Shown: positions 1-8,643 of the stretch, piece after piece | Layout of the letters: each line of letters begins with the position of its first letter | How positions within the stretch are numbered: position 1 is the first letter of the stretch | Source: JAWWOL01 sp033851545 | GTDB taxonomy: Bacteria > Actinomycetota > Actinomycetes > JAWWOL01 | NCBI GenBank assembly: GCA_033851545.1 | Contig: JAWWOO010000010.1 | Span: forward strand, 1 to 64,000 | Length of the DNA: 64,000 bases | Direction of reading: 5' to 3' | The notes under the pieces: generated by a model | Seen by the model: the letters and a program-made list of their open reading frames with translations, nothing else | Told to the model about the DNA's origin: nothing | Database searches by the model: none | Program-made: the position numbers and the translations under genes

Positions 1-36
1 GAGGTTGGGACCGGACAGTACGTGGACCGGCTTCAC
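1..36 (-). CDS. aroQ: 3-dehydroquinate dehydratase type II, N-terminal fragment
   Basis: Only the first 12 codons lie in the window. They begin with GTG at 36 and read VKPVHVLSGPNL, close to the start of type II dehydroquinases, which have a V-L-N-G-P-N-L motif. The GTG overlaps the aroB stop codon as GTGA, and a GGAGGTGG ribosome-binding site sits a few bases upstream inside aroB. AroQ would turn 3-dehydroquinate into 3-dehydroshikimate, the step after AroB, so the order aroC-aroK-aroB-aroQ makes biochemical sense. The identification rests on a short stretch plus context. Confidence 0.75.
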   Translation of the reverse strand, partial: MKPVHVLSGPNL

Positions 37-1130
37 GACGCCACCTCCGCATAGGCCTGCTCGAGCAGGGTCACCTCAGGTGCCTCGTAGACGAACGGGT
101 CTGCCAGACCGCGCAGCAGGACGAACCGCAGCACGGCACCACGGGACTTCTTGTCGACCCGCATGGCGTCGAGAAGCGCCGGCCAGGCAGCCCGCTCGTA
201 CGAGACCGGCAGGCCGAGCGAGGTCAGCAGCTCACGGTGCCGCGCGGCTGTCACGTCGTCGAGAACGCCTGCCAGCCTTGCGATCTCGGCGGCGTAGACC
301 AGGCCGACGGACACCGCCGCGCCGTGCCTCCAGCGGAACTGCTCGACCCGCTCGATGGCGTGCGCCAGGGTGTGGCCGTAGTTGAGGATCTCGCGTAGGC
401 CCTGCTCGCGCAGGTCGGCGCCGACGACCTCGGCCTTGACCCTGATGCTGCGCTCGACCAGCTCGCGCAGCACCGGACCGTCGGGGTCCAGCGCCGCAGC
501 AGCGTCGGCCTCCACCAGGTCGAGGATGACGGGATCGGCGATGAAGCCGGCCTTGACCACCTCGGCCATGCCCGTGGACAGCTCGACGGCCGGCAGGGTC
601 CGCAGCAGGTCGAGGTCGCAGAACACCGCGGCCGGCGGGTGGAACGCGCCGACCAGGTTCTTGCCGGCCGGCACGTTGATGCCGGTCTTGCCGCCGACGG
701 CAGCGTCGACCATGCCGAGCAGGGTGGTGGGCACCTGCACCACGCGTACGCCGCGCAGCCAGCAGGCCGCGACGAAGCCTGCGAGGTCGGTCGCCGCTCC
801 CCCGCCCAGCCCGACCACCGCGTCGTTGCGGGTCATCGACCGGGCCCCGAGCGCGTCCCAGCACCCGCCCGCGACACTGAGCTCCTTGGCCGCCTCGCCA
901 TCGGGGACCGGGTAGGCCTCCGGGTCGAACCCGGCGGCCCGCAGCACCGCTGTCAACGACGTCGCGAGGCCAGTGACGGCCGCCGGATGGATGATGGTCA
1001 CCCGGCACGGATTGCCGAGTGCGGCGGGGATCCCGCCGAACAACCCGCGACCGATGACCACGTCGTAGGGGGAGGTGCCGGCCACCGGGATCACCGTCGA
1101 CCCGGCGCCGAGCGTCGTCAGGTCGCTCAT
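33..1130 (-). CDS. aroB: 3-dehydroquinate synthase
   Basis: 365 residues, the normal length for AroB. The enzyme converts DAHP to 3-dehydroquinate in the cytoplasm, the second step of the shikimate pathway, using NAD and a divalent metal. Visible motifs are the glycine-rich NAD-binding segment GGGAATDLAGFVAA and the metal-ligand region NYGHTLAHAIE followed by RHGAAV, which carries the conserved histidines. The ATG overlaps the aroK stop as ATGA and the stop overlaps the aroQ start as GTGA, so the genes are translationally coupled. Nothing looks broken. Confidence 0.97.
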   Translation of the reverse strand: MSDLTTLGAGSTVIPVAGTSPYDVVIGRGLFGGIPAALGNPCRVTIIHPAAVTGLATSLTAVLRAAGFDPEAYPVPDGEAAKELSVAGGCWDALGARSMTRNDAVVGLGGGAATDLAGFVAACWLRGVRVVQVPTTLLGMVDAAVGGKTGINVPAGKNLVGAFHPPAAVFCDLDLLRTLPAVELSTGMAEVVKAGFIADPVILDLVEADAAAALDPDGPVLRELVERSIRVKAEVVGADLREQGLREILNYGHTLAHAIERVEQFRWRHGAAVSVGLVYAAEIARLAGVLDDVTAARHRELLTSLGLPVSYERAAWPALLDAMRVDKKSRGAVLRFVLLRGLADPFVYEAPEVTLLEQAYAEVAS

Positions 1131-1630
1131 GTCAGCGCCGCCAGCACGGACGCGGTGACCGCGGCGATGTCGCGGCCGTCGGTCGGTACGGTCACCGAGG
1201 CCACCTGCTGGTAGACCGGCCGGCGGGCGTCGAGCATGGCGAGCAGCTGACCCCTCGGGTTGCCCAGCAGCAACGGCCGGTCCCTGGCCATGCCGACCCG
1301 CGAGGCCGCGTCGGCGAGACCGACGTCGAGGAAGACGACGACGTGGCTGGCAAGCAGCTCGCGGGTGGTCTCGTCGAGCACAGCTCCCCCGCCCAGGGCC
1401 AGGATCCCGTCGTGCTCCGCGAGCGCCGCTGCGACGGCCGCGGCCTCGAGCCGGCGGAAGGCGTCCTCGCCCTCGAGCAGGAAGATGTCGGCGACGCTGC
1501 GTCCGGTGACTGCCGTCACGTCGGCGTCGGTGTCGCGGAAGCCGACGCCCAGCGCCGCGGCCACCGCCCGGCCGACTGTCGTCTTCCCGGCACCAGGGGC
1601 GCCGACGATGACGGCGACCGGTGCACTCAC
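1127..1630 (-). CDS. aroK: Shikimate kinase
   Basis: 167 residues from a GTG at 1630, which overlaps the aroC stop as GTGA. The frame stays open upstream into aroC, but the product resembles shikimate kinase only from this GTG. The protein phosphorylates shikimate with ATP. The Walker A motif GAPGAGKTT is at residues 10-18, the shikimate-binding DTDAD just after residue 32, the GGGAV segment at about 80 and a lid arginine in ARDRPLL. The length matches the family. It sits between aroC and aroB with 4-base overlaps on both sides. Confidence 0.95.
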   Translation of the reverse strand: MSAPVAVIVGAPGAGKTTVGRAVAAALGVGFRDTDADVTAVTGRSVADIFLLEGEDAFRRLEAAAVAAALAEHDGILALGGGAVLDETTRELLASHVVVFLDVGLADAASRVGMARDRPLLLGNPRGQLLAMLDARRPVYQQVASVTVPTDGRDIAAVTASVLAALT

Positions 1631-2808
1631 CGGATCACCAGCGCGGCGAGGTAGCCCTCGACGTTGCGCCGGGTCTCGGTCACCGAGTCGCCGCCGAACT
1701 TCTCGAGCAGGGCGTCGGCAAGGACCAGTGCGACCATCGCCTCGGCAACGACACCCGCGGCCGGCACGGCGCACACGTCGCTGCGCTGGTTGATGGCCAC
1801 CGCCGGCTCGCCGGTCGCCACGTCCACCGTGCGCAGTGCCCGGGGCACCGTCGAGATCGGCTTCATCGCTGCGCGGACCCGCAGCACCTCGCCGGTGGAC
1901 ATGCCGCCCTCGATGCCGCCGGCCCTTGCCGTCACCCGACGGATGCCGTCGCCCTCGTCGACGATCTCGTCGTGGGCCAGCGAGCCGCGGCGGCGGGCGA
2001 CGTCGAAGCCGTCGCCGACCTCGACCCCCTTGATGGCCTGGATGCCCATGAGGGCCCCGGCCAACCGGCTGTCCAGCCGCCGGTCCCAGTGGACGTGGCT
2101 GCCCAGCCCCGGCGGGAGTCCGTGGACGACCACCTCGACGATGCCGCCCAGGGTGTCGCCGTCCTTGCGAGCGGCGTCGATCTCGGCGATCATCCCGGCG
2201 CTGCCGTCGGCGTCGAGGCAGCGTACGGGGTCGGCATCGATGGCGTCCCTGTCGGCGATGTCGGGCACCCGCGCGTCGGCAGGGACCGAGGCGGCGCCGA
2301 TGCTCACCACGTGGCTGACCAGCTCGACGCCGGCCGCCTGCTGCAGGAAGGCCTGCGCGACGGCGCCGAGAGCGACTCTGGCTGCGGTCTCGCGCGCACT
2401 TGCCCGCTCGAGCACCGGCCGGGCGTCGTCGAAGCCGTACTTCTGCATGCCGACCAGGTCGGCGTGCCCGGGCCGCGGCCGGGTGAGCGGGGCGTTGCGG
2501 GCCAGCCCTTCGAGCTCCTCCGCCGGCACCGGGTCCGGGGACATGACGGTCTGCCACTTCGGCCATTCGGTGTTGCCGACCCGGATGGCGATCGGGCCGC
2601 CCATGGTCCGGCCGTGCCTGACCCCGCCGAGGAACTCGACCTCGTCGCGTTCGAAGGCCATCCGGGCGCCGCGGCCGTAGCCGGCCCGGCGTCGGCTCAG
2701 CTCGTCCGCCACCTGCTCCGACGTCGTCGCAACATCGGCGGGCAGGCCCTCGAGCACCGCCACCAGAGCAGGCCCATGCGACTCACCGGCCGTCAACCAC
2801 CGCAGCAT
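1627..2808 (-). CDS. aroC: Chorismate synthase
   Basis: 393 residues from ATG at 2808. Chorismate synthase makes chorismate from EPSP and needs reduced FMN. Signature segments are visible: AGESHGPAL near the N-terminus, the arginine-rich GRGARMAFERDEVEF with GGVRHGRTMGGPIA, and RPGHADLVGMQKYGFDD followed by RASARETAAR. It is the first gene of the aroC-aroK-aroB-aroQ unit. A strong hairpin upstream (2882-2915) separates it from the pilus genes, so it probably has its own promoter in 2809-2880. I could not point to a convincing one, and no clear ribosome-binding site precedes the ATG. Confidence 0.97.
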   Translation of the reverse strand: MLRWLTAGESHGPALVAVLEGLPADVATTSEQVADELSRRRAGYGRGARMAFERDEVEFLGGVRHGRTMGGPIAIRVGNTEWPKWQTVMSPDPVPAEELEGLARNAPLTRPRPGHADLVGMQKYGFDDARPVLERASARETAARVALGAVAQAFLQQAAGVELVSHVVSIGAASVPADARVPDIADRDAIDADPVRCLDADGSAGMIAEIDAARKDGDTLGGIVEVVVHGLPPGLGSHVHWDRRLDSRLAGALMGIQAIKGVEVGDGFDVARRRGSLAHDEIVDEGDGIRRVTARAGGIEGGMSTGEVLRVRAAMKPISTVPRALRTVDVATGEPAVAINQRSDVCAVPAAGVVAEAMVALVLADALLEKFGGDSVTETRRNVEGYLAALVIR

Positions 2809-2881
2809 GAAACGGAGTCTTTCACGTCGGACTTGCCAACCGGCCCAGCTGTCTCACCTGTCGTGGAGCATGTCGGGCACG

Positions 2882-2915
2882 CCGAAGGCCCCGGTCACCG
2901 GACCGGGGCCTTCGG
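2882..2915 (-). terminator. Hairpin terminator after the pilMNO operon
   Basis: A perfect 15-bp stem with loop ACCG (arms 2882-2896 and 2901-2915, CCGAAGGCCCCGGTC pairing with its complement). It lies 20 bases beyond the stop of the PilP/GspC-like gene and before aroC. There is no U-tract, as is common for GC-rich actinobacterial terminators. The stem is symmetrical, so it could work on either strand. Confidence 0.65.
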
Positions 2916-2935
2916 GGTGTGCTCGGGTCGGACGG

Positions 2936-3640
2936 TCAGCCGACGTAGGTCTGGCCGATGTGCAGGTCGAACGTCTGGTCACCCAGCTGGAAGGTCGCCG
3001 AGCCGTCGTCAGGAGCGATGGCCAGGACCTTGAGCGAGGCTCCGGCGTTGTCACCGGTCTTCAGGGCGTACTGGACGCCGGTGTAGGTGGCGACGACGTA
3101 CGGGGTCGTGCCGCGGAAAGCGATCGCCTTGAGCACCACCAGCACCTTGGCCACCGGCGGAGTCGTGGTTGTGGGAAGCACTGTCGGCACGGTCGTGGGC
3201 GTACCTCCAACGGGAAGCGTCGGCAGGCCACCCGTGCCGAGGACGCTGCCGGGAGACGTCGGTGTGACCGCCGGCGCGGTGGTGGTGACGGCGGGCTTGG
3301 GCGCCGTGCTGGTCGGCGCCGGCGGGGACGTCACGAGCGCCCGGAACGGGTCACGACCGACCTCGCCCTTGAAGGTGCGCACCGGCGCGGTCGGCTTGCC
3401 GACCGGGATGACGGTGGCAGTCGCGGACGGGGTGGCGGTCGCGTGGTGGATCGGCGGCGTGAAGGCGGTCGGGGTCGAACCGCCGCCGCCACCGAGGAAA
3501 AGGTAGCCGCCGACCAGTGCGAGGGCAGCGAGGGCGACCCCACCACCGATGAGCACACGCGGATCGCGAGCCGGCGGCGCCGAGTCCTCCGGCTGCCCCA
3601 GCGTAGGCGCACCGTAGCTGCCCATGGGAACTTCGCTCAT
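2936..3640 (-). CDS. PilP/GspC-like pilus assembly protein
   Basis: 234 residues in three parts: a short cytoplasmic tail, one membrane segment at about 31-50, and a Pro/Thr/Ala-rich linker (about 55-160) leading to a small beta-rich C-terminal domain (about 165-234). That domain, with GVQYALKTGDNAGA, VLAIAPDDGSATF and DQTFDLHIGQ, resembles PilP or GspC homology regions. It is the last gene after pilM-pilN-pilO, exactly where pilP sits in other T4P operons. In diderm bacteria PilP links PilN/PilO to the PilQ secretin, but no secretin is seen here. It may instead tie the inner platform to the cell wall. The family call is by position and weak similarity. Confidence 0.6.
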   Translation of the reverse strand: MSEVPMGSYGAPTLGQPEDSAPPARDPRVLIGGGVALAALALVGGYLFLGGGGGSTPTAFTPPIHHATATPSATATVIPVGKPTAPVRTFKGEVGRDPFRALVTSPPAPTSTAPKPAVTTTAPAVTPTSPGSVLGTGGLPTLPVGGTPTTVPTVLPTTTTPPVAKVLVVLKAIAFRGTTPYVVATYTGVQYALKTGDNAGASLKVLAIAPDDGSATFQLGDQTFDLHIGQTYVG

Positions 3641-3652
3641 TGTCTTGGACTC

Positions 3653-4513
3653 CTACTTCGTCGGTGCCGGCGTGGCGGGCGCGGCAACCGCTGCTGCGGC
3701 TGCTGCGGCTGCTGGCGAGTACATAGCGAAGACCTGGCCGCTGATGGCGACGGAGAGCGTGTCGGCGTCCGGCACGACCTGGGTCAACCGGTCGAGCTCG
3801 GCCTGCGCGCCTGCGGCACTTCCGGGAACCGGCTTGGCGGTGGACTTCGCAGCCTTGGAGCCGCTACCGTTCTTCGGTGCGGTCGTGGCTCCGGTCGAGC
3901 CGTTGACCCCAGCACCTCCCGTGCCGGCGCCGGTGCCAGTGGCCGCAGGCGGGCTCTTGGTGAACGTCAGCCCGGTGATGAGCATGGCGCGCTGCATACC
4001 CTCGAGGGTGTGGATGAACATCTCGAGGTCGAAGTAGTTGCCCGTGACCGTGAGGCTGAGCGGGATCTGGTAGAGCTGGTTCGTCGGCGCCTTGGGAGCA
4101 GTCGCGGCGGTCGTTCCCGTCTTGGCGGCAGCGGAGGCCACCGGTGCTGGCGGGGCCACCACAGAGGAGGGCGCCAGTACGGGCGCGCCGGGGGTGATTA
4201 CCTGGAGGTCGACGTTGGCGGCGTCAGCGGCGTGCGACAGGTCGTCAAGAAGGTTCGCGGCCTGGATGTCCGGCGGCAGCCGCTTGGCGATTGCCGCAAG
4301 CGCCGCCTGCTCACCGGGCAACTCTGCAGCTTCGGACTTCAGCTGGGCGATCTTCGTCCTGAGCGAGGCGTTCGCGCTGTCCACCGACGAGGTCTGGGCG
4401 TTCAGCGCCGCGACCGAGGACCGCTGAGGGCTGACCAGGAACTGCCAACCTCCTGCCACCACCACGAGGACGGCCACCAGTGCGATGACCAGGGTCTGCT
4501 TGGTCTTGTCCAT
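3653..4513 (-). CDS. pilO: Type IV pilus inner-membrane alignment protein PilO
   Basis: 286 residues. A membrane segment at about 8-25 is followed by an Ala/Gln/Ser-rich coiled-coil region (about 30-75) and by the PilO-type segment with DIQAANLLDDLSHAADAANV. The later PLSLTVTGNYFDLEMFIHTLE stretch is the typical PilO core. The rest (about 185-270) is a low-complexity Ala/Thr/Gly/Ser insert. PilO pairs with PilN to form the platform linking cytoplasmic PilM to the pilus. The gene lies 1 base after pilN and 12 bases before the PilP-like gene, in one operon. Confidence 0.88.
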   Translation of the reverse strand: MDKTKQTLVIALVAVLVVVAGGWQFLVSPQRSSVAALNAQTSSVDSANASLRTKIAQLKSEAAELPGEQAALAAIAKRLPPDIQAANLLDDLSHAADAANVDLQVITPGAPVLAPSSVVAPPAPVASAAAKTGTTAATAPKAPTNQLYQIPLSLTVTGNYFDLEMFIHTLEGMQRAMLITGLTFTKSPPAATGTGAGTGGAGVNGSTGATTAPKNGSGSKAAKSTAKPVPGSAAGAQAELDRLTQVVPDADTLSVAISGQVFAMYSPAAAAAAAAVAAPATPAPTK

Positions 4514-4514
4514 G

Positions 4515-5237
4515 TCAGTTTCCCGCCGGCTTGGTGGGCGTCGTGGTGGGGGTTGTCGAACTCGTCCCGAGTCCAGTCGCGGATGGCCGCCCGTTCGAGT
4601 CGACCGATTCCGTGACGGAGAACGTGACCAGGCTGTTTCCGGCGATGGCGGTTGCGGCCTTCGCGGAGGAGGTAACCACCGGCTTGTCCGACAGACCCTT
4701 CTCCTTGGCCAGCGCCCGCAGCAGGTCGGCCACGTCGTAGTGGCTGACTGCGGAACCGGTCAGCGTGATCGACCCGATCGCCGCCGGGTCGGCCAGCGGC
4801 GACGCCGCCGTTGCGGCACCGGCGGCCGGGCCGGCACTGGAGGTCATCGCCATGCCGGTGAACCAGTAGTTGCCGGCCAGGGAGACCGACATGTCCTGGA
4901 GGTAGTGCGACCAGAGGATCTGGGGGCTGAGGGCGCTGTTGAGGGTGGCCTTTGCGCTAAGCACCTGGTTCTTCACCTGGGTGACGTTCTGCAGGCTACT
5001 GAGCTGGGCGTTGAGCGCTGCCGTCTTGGACGTGGACGCATCGAGAGCGCTCTGAGCCGTGGCGACGCCGCCATGCCCCTGGTAGTAGACGGCACCGACA
5101 GCGAGCGCCGCCAGCACCACCGCGCCAGTCGCACCGAGCCGGTACTGCTGGAGCGTACGGGCCTCTGCGATCTCCGGCGGGAGGAGATTGACGCGAGGCA
5201 GCGTCGGCGTGCCGACGACTGTTGTCTGAGTCGTCAT
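4515..5237 (-). CDS. pilN: Type IV pilus assembly protein PilN
   Basis: 240 residues. The cytoplasmic N-terminus has the RVNLLPPEI motif (about 15-23), the part of PilN that inserts into PilM. One membrane segment follows at about 33-52, then a coiled-coil stretch and an extracytoplasmic alpha/beta domain with LWSHYLQDMSVSL. Ala/Thr-rich stretches near the middle and C-terminus look disordered. The ATG overlaps the pilM stop by one base (TGATG). PilN and PilO form the heterodimeric platform of the pilus machine. Confidence 0.88.
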   Translation of the reverse strand: MTTQTTVVGTPTLPRVNLLPPEIAEARTLQQYRLGATGAVVLAALAVGAVYYQGHGGVATAQSALDASTSKTAALNAQLSSLQNVTQVKNQVLSAKATLNSALSPQILWSHYLQDMSVSLAGNYWFTGMAMTSSAGPAAGAATAASPLADPAAIGSITLTGSAVSHYDVADLLRALAKEKGLSDKPVVTSSAKAATAIAGNSLVTFSVTESVDSNGRPSATGLGTSSTTPTTTPTKPAGN

Positions 5238-6292
5238 CAGGCCACCCCCATCGCAAGTCCAACAGGAACGGCAACAAGGGGCTCGACATAGCCGAGCTGC
5301 TCAGAGGACAAGCCGGTCTTGCCGATGCGAAGCGTGCTCATGGGCGATCCGAATTCAACGGGGAGACGGGTTGCGGAGGCGAGCCTCGCAGCGAGACCTT
5401 CGAGACGCGAGCCGCCACCGGTGATGAGCACGCGGCGGAGCCGCGCGGCGCCTGCCTGCGCCATGTAGTAGTCGAGAGAGCCGCGGACCTCGTCGACGAA
5501 TGACGTTGCCGTCGTGTCGATGACCCGGCTGGCCGGGTGGCCCTCGGCACCGCCGGAGTCGAGACCCATCGACTGCTTCACCGACTCGGCCTGCTCGATC
5601 GGGACACCCATCCGCTCGGCGACTGCCTCCGTGACGTCGCCGCCACCCATGAGCAGGATGCGGACGAAGCGCGGGACACCACCCTGATGGACGACGATGT
5701 TCGTGACGCTGGCGCCGATGTCGACGATCGCCTCCGCCTCGCCGCCCACCCCGAGCTGGTCCACAGTGGCCAGCGCACGGAGGACCGCGAAGGGGGTGAG
5801 GTCGACCATGGTTGGCGTCAGGCCTGCCTTGGTCACCGCCGCCAGCATTGAGGTGATCATGTCCCGGGCCGCGGCCACGAGCAGCACTCGCAGCACCCGG
5901 CCGCCGTTCTCGTCGACCAGCTCCTCCAGCGGGTGGAAGTCCAGGATGGCCTGGTCGGTCGGGATCGGGATGTGATCCTGGACCTGGTAGGCCAGTGACT
6001 TCTTGAGCTCGTCGGCCGGCAGCCAGGGCAGGTCGACCTGGCGGACAACCACCTTCTGGTTGGCCACGCCGACGATGACCTTCTTGCTGGAGAACTTCGC
6101 GTCGCGCCAGAGCTTCTTGATGGCGTCCGCGACCGACTCCTGGTCGACCAGCTCACCATCGCGAACGGCCCCGGGCGGCAGGGCAACCTGCCCGAACCGC
6201 TGGAGCGTCGCCTCGCCCTTGCCGAACGAGAGCTCGGCCGCGCGTACTCCGGATGTCCCGATGTCGAGACCGACGGCGGATCGTGCTGCCAC
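5237..6292 (-). CDS. pilM: Type IV pilus assembly ATPase-fold protein PilM
   Basis: 351 residues from GTG at 6292. The protein has the actin/FtsA-like fold of PilM: the phosphate-1 segment VGLDIGTSGVRAAEL at the N-terminus, EAIVDIGASVTNIVV in the middle, and ITGGGSRLEGLAARLA near the C-terminus. It binds PilN on the cytoplasmic face. It heads the pilM-pilN-pilO-pilP-like operon. A FliA-like promoter lies 78 bases upstream, so the operon can be transcribed separately from pilD. Length and motifs are normal. Confidence 0.93.
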   Translation of the reverse strand: MAARSAVGLDIGTSGVRAAELSFGKGEATLQRFGQVALPPGAVRDGELVDQESVADAIKKLWRDAKFSSKKVIVGVANQKVVVRQVDLPWLPADELKKSLAYQVQDHIPIPTDQAILDFHPLEELVDENGGRVLRVLLVAAARDMITSMLAAVTKAGLTPTMVDLTPFAVLRALATVDQLGVGGEAEAIVDIGASVTNIVVHQGGVPRFVRILLMGGGDVTEAVAERMGVPIEQAESVKQSMGLDSGGAEGHPASRVIDTTATSFVDEVRGSLDYYMAQAGAARLRRVLITGGGSRLEGLAARLASATRLPVEFGSPMSTLRIGKTGLSSEQLGYVEPLVAVPVGLAMGVA

Positions 6293-6370
6293 CTGCGGTT
6301 CGCCTGCCTTCCTTGGTGCTGCGGGCGAAGCCCGAGCGGCTGGACCAAGTCGCGGTCCGTGTCAGGAAGG

Positions 6371-6398
6371 GTTTCGGCGGCCTTGTGCACGGCCTTGA
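6371..6398 (-). promoter_or_regulatory. FliA/WhiG-type promoter for pilM operon
   Basis: Reading on the minus strand: TCAAG at 6398-6394, 15 bases, then GCCGAAAC at 6378-6371. Five other sites in the window share the spacing and both boxes. A transcript would start near 6364, leaving a leader of about 70 bases before pilM. A small CGGGC-TTC-GCCCG hairpin lies inside that leader. Confidence 0.7.
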
Positions 6399-6468
6399 GC
6401 CACAGGACCGGCGAGTTGTACGCCGTGCGGGCTAGGAGGACTCGGCCAACGAGGCGACGGCCCGGCGC

Positions 6469-7278
6469 TCAGCCAGCAGCGAGGCGGAGGTAGGCGTGCG
6501 CAAGCTGCTGGCCGCCCATGACAGCGATGAACGCTCCGGCCAGCATGTACGGGCCATAGGGTATGCGCGACGCCAAGGTGCCCCTGCCGCTCAGCACGAG
6601 AGCCAGACCGCCTACGGCTCCCACCATGAATCCAGCGAAAGCGCCGACGAACAGCGCCCCCCAGCCGAGCCAGCCAAGGAACAAGCCCAACGCACCTGCC
6701 AGCTTGACGTCGCCGAACCCCATCGCAGGCTTGCGCAGGACCAGCTCACCGAGCAGCCGGGTGACAAAATAGAAGCTGAACAGCGCGGACATCGCCAGGA
6801 CTGCCCGCGCCAACCGCCACCAGTGGTCCCCCGCTGCCGCGTCCACTACGAACGCGAGCAGTCCCACCGCGTAGGTGGGAAAGACCAGCGCGTTCGGCAG
6901 TCGCTTAGTATCCACGTCGATCATCGCCAGCGCGACGCCGGCAGCGGTCAGGAAGAGGAACCCCGCGAGCGCAGGGTGGGCGCCGATGCGCCAGCTGGTG
7001 GCCGCGAACAGTAAGCCGGTGGCCAACTCGACAGCGGGGTAGCGCGCGGAGATGCCCGCTCGGCAGTCCCTGCACGTGCCCCTGAGCATCAGCCACGACA
7101 CGACCGGCACGTTGTCGTACGGGCGGATCGGGTGCTCGCAGGCGGGACAATGCGACGCCGGGTGGGAGAGGCTCTCCCCGCGCGGCAAGCGCCAGATCAC
7201 GACGTTGAGGAACGACCCGATCAACAGTCCCAGGAATCCGCAGATCGCCACAAGGATGCCGGTCATCATGACCAGCAC
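6469..7278 (-). CDS. pilD: Prepilin peptidase / N-methyltransferase
   Basis: 269 residues and a polytopic membrane protein. It has the N-terminal zinc-binding part with two CxxC pairs (CPAC at 44-47 and CRDC at 69-72), then the protease part with aspartates in ALAMIDVDTKRLPN (about 121) and in the GFGDVKL box (D190). PilD cuts the leader off prepilins and methylates the new N-terminus. It is the only prepilin peptidase in the window and should serve PilA and the minor pilins. It follows the PilX-like gene by 48 bases. The start is uncertain: GTG at 7278 or ATG at 7269/7266, none with a clear ribosome-binding site. Confidence 0.95.
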   Translation of the reverse strand: MLVMMTGILVAICGFLGLLIGSFLNVVIWRLPRGESLSHPASHCPACEHPIRPYDNVPVVSWLMLRGTCRDCRAGISARYPAVELATGLLFAATSWRIGAHPALAGFLFLTAAGVALAMIDVDTKRLPNALVFPTYAVGLLAFVVDAAAGDHWWRLARAVLAMSALFSFYFVTRLLGELVLRKPAMGFGDVKLAGALGLFLGWLGWGALFVGAFAGFMVGAVGGLALVLSGRGTLASRIPYGPYMLAGAFIAVMGGQQLAHAYLRLAAG

Positions 7279-7326
7279 TCTAGGGCAGGCGTGGCGGCCG
7301 ACTGGCGCAATAGCGAGTGGGCCGCC

Positions 7327-8643
7327 TCACGGCGTGGGGCCACCGTAGACCTCGTTGTAGGACTCGGGAGTGAGTGTCATCAGGGAACCGGGCATGTTCG
7401 CAACCCAGCACGGCAGCAAGGAGAAGTCCGCCGTTCCGTTGAACTTGTTGATCGTCTGCGCCCACAACGTGCCGTAGATGTTGGCGTGACCGTTGCCGAA
7501 GTAGGTGCCGTCGGGCACGAACATCGCACCGGTGAAGTCGGCGCCGGCATTGACGTGCAGATTGCCTCCGCGCACGATCAGGACCACCGACACCGAGCCG
7601 CACTGCGCGGTGCTGTACGCGTTGAGGTCGTTGCCCAGCTGGACGTCCTGGCCGTCGATGTAGACGACCACGTTGTTGTGGATGAGCGCGCCGCCGGCGG
7701 TGAAGGGGTGGGAGAACGGCGTGTCGCTCGGTCCGTAGTACTGTCCGTCAGACATCGCCTGCGCCTTGAGGGCGTCGTACTCGTCGTTGGACAGCCCGTT
7801 CGCCTGCAACCCGTAGGTGGCCGCCAGGTCGGCGGCGGTGAACTTCGAGGTCTCCGCCGTCCCCCCGGGCTTGATCGCACAAACGGTGGGATAGGTGAAC
7901 GCACTGCCGCCGCTGTCCCGGTCGTGCGGATAGCTGGGGTTGCAGGCGCCGCCCGCATGGATGCTCGGAGTCGAGGAGTTCGGCGCGTCCCCGACGCTGC
8001 CCACCGCACTGACGCCGGCGTAGACACCATAGAAGGGGTCGATGCCGTCGACTGGGCTGAACGTCATGTGGCTGCGACCCTGCACGTCGTGGCTGGTGAA
8101 GAACGACTCGTGGTGGACACCGGCGCTTCCGACGGCATTGATGTAGTTGGCGAAGACGCCCACCGGGAACTCGTACGGCTTGAGCGAGACGCGCTGCACC
8201 ACCTCGTGCTCACCCGGGCCGGGGCCGGCGTAGCCACGGGAGTGGATGTCGTAGACGCCGACCGGCTGGCTCGGTGGGCTGAAGGCCTGCACCACCTGGA
8301 TCCACACCCGGAAGTACTGCCCGGTGGGCGCTCCCGGCGGGGTGACCTGATGGCCGGTGCCGACCTGAGCCCAGTCAAGCGTGGTGCAGGCCGCGGCCAC
8401 GCAGCTGTCCACCAGCGCGCGCCCCCCCGTACGCAGGTAGGTCTCGCCCGCAGCGACGCCCGCCTCCGTCGCGCCGAGGGCCTGGCCCGCCAGCCGGTCC
8501 TGGCCACTGTCCTCCAGGTTCTTGGTCGAGATACCGACGACGACCGCACCGATGCCGGTGATCAACACCATGACGAACAGAGTGGTCAGCATCGCCAGGC
8601 CCTCGTCCCCCCTGGCCTTGAGCCTGAGGATCCACCGGGTCAT
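7327..8643 (-). CDS. PilX-like minor pilin / pilus assembly protein
   Basis: 438 residues. The N-terminus has a short basic stretch, then DEGLAMLTTLFVMVLITGIG, a hydrophobic helix like that of PilX-type proteins, followed by a helical spine with EAGVAAGETYL. There is no Glu at +5 after the glycine, so processing by PilD is uncertain. The large C-terminal part is polar with several cysteines and Gly/Asn/Thr-rich beta-like segments, as in exposed tip proteins. It is the last of the minor pilin genes before pilD. Its ATG overlaps the stop of a 15-codon reading frame as ATGA. The family call rests on the N-terminus and position. Confidence 0.65.
   Translation of the reverse strand: MTRWILRLKARGDEGLAMLTTLFVMVLITGIGAVVVGISTKNLEDSGQDRLAGQALGATEAGVAAGETYLRTGGRALVDSCVAAACTTLDWAQVGTGHQVTPPGAPTGQYFRVWIQVVQAFSPPSQPVGVYDIHSRGYAGPGPGEHEVVQRVSLKPYEFPVGVFANYINAVGSAGVHHESFFTSHDVQGRSHMTFSPVDGIDPFYGVYAGVSAVGSVGDAPNSSTPSIHAGGACNPSYPHDRDSGGSAFTYPTVCAIKPGGTAETSKFTAADLAATYGLQANGLSNDEYDALKAQAMSDGQYYGPSDTPFSHPFTAGGALIHNNVVVYIDGQDVQLGNDLNAYSTAQCGSVSVVLIVRGGNLHVNAGADFTGAMFVPDGTYFGNGHANIYGTLWAQTINKFNGTADFSLLPCWVANMPGSLMTLTPESYNEVYGGPTP

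Noticed and set aside
1621..3033. A 470-codon plus-strand frame opposite aroC
   Set aside because: aroC is unmistakable on the other strand. The plus frame gives a His/Asp/Arg-rich product typical of antisense frames in GC-rich DNA.
6293..6468. A riboswitch before pilM
   Set aside because: The leader has a small hairpin but no GCAAAGCC block or GNRA-stem arrangement like that before pilA.
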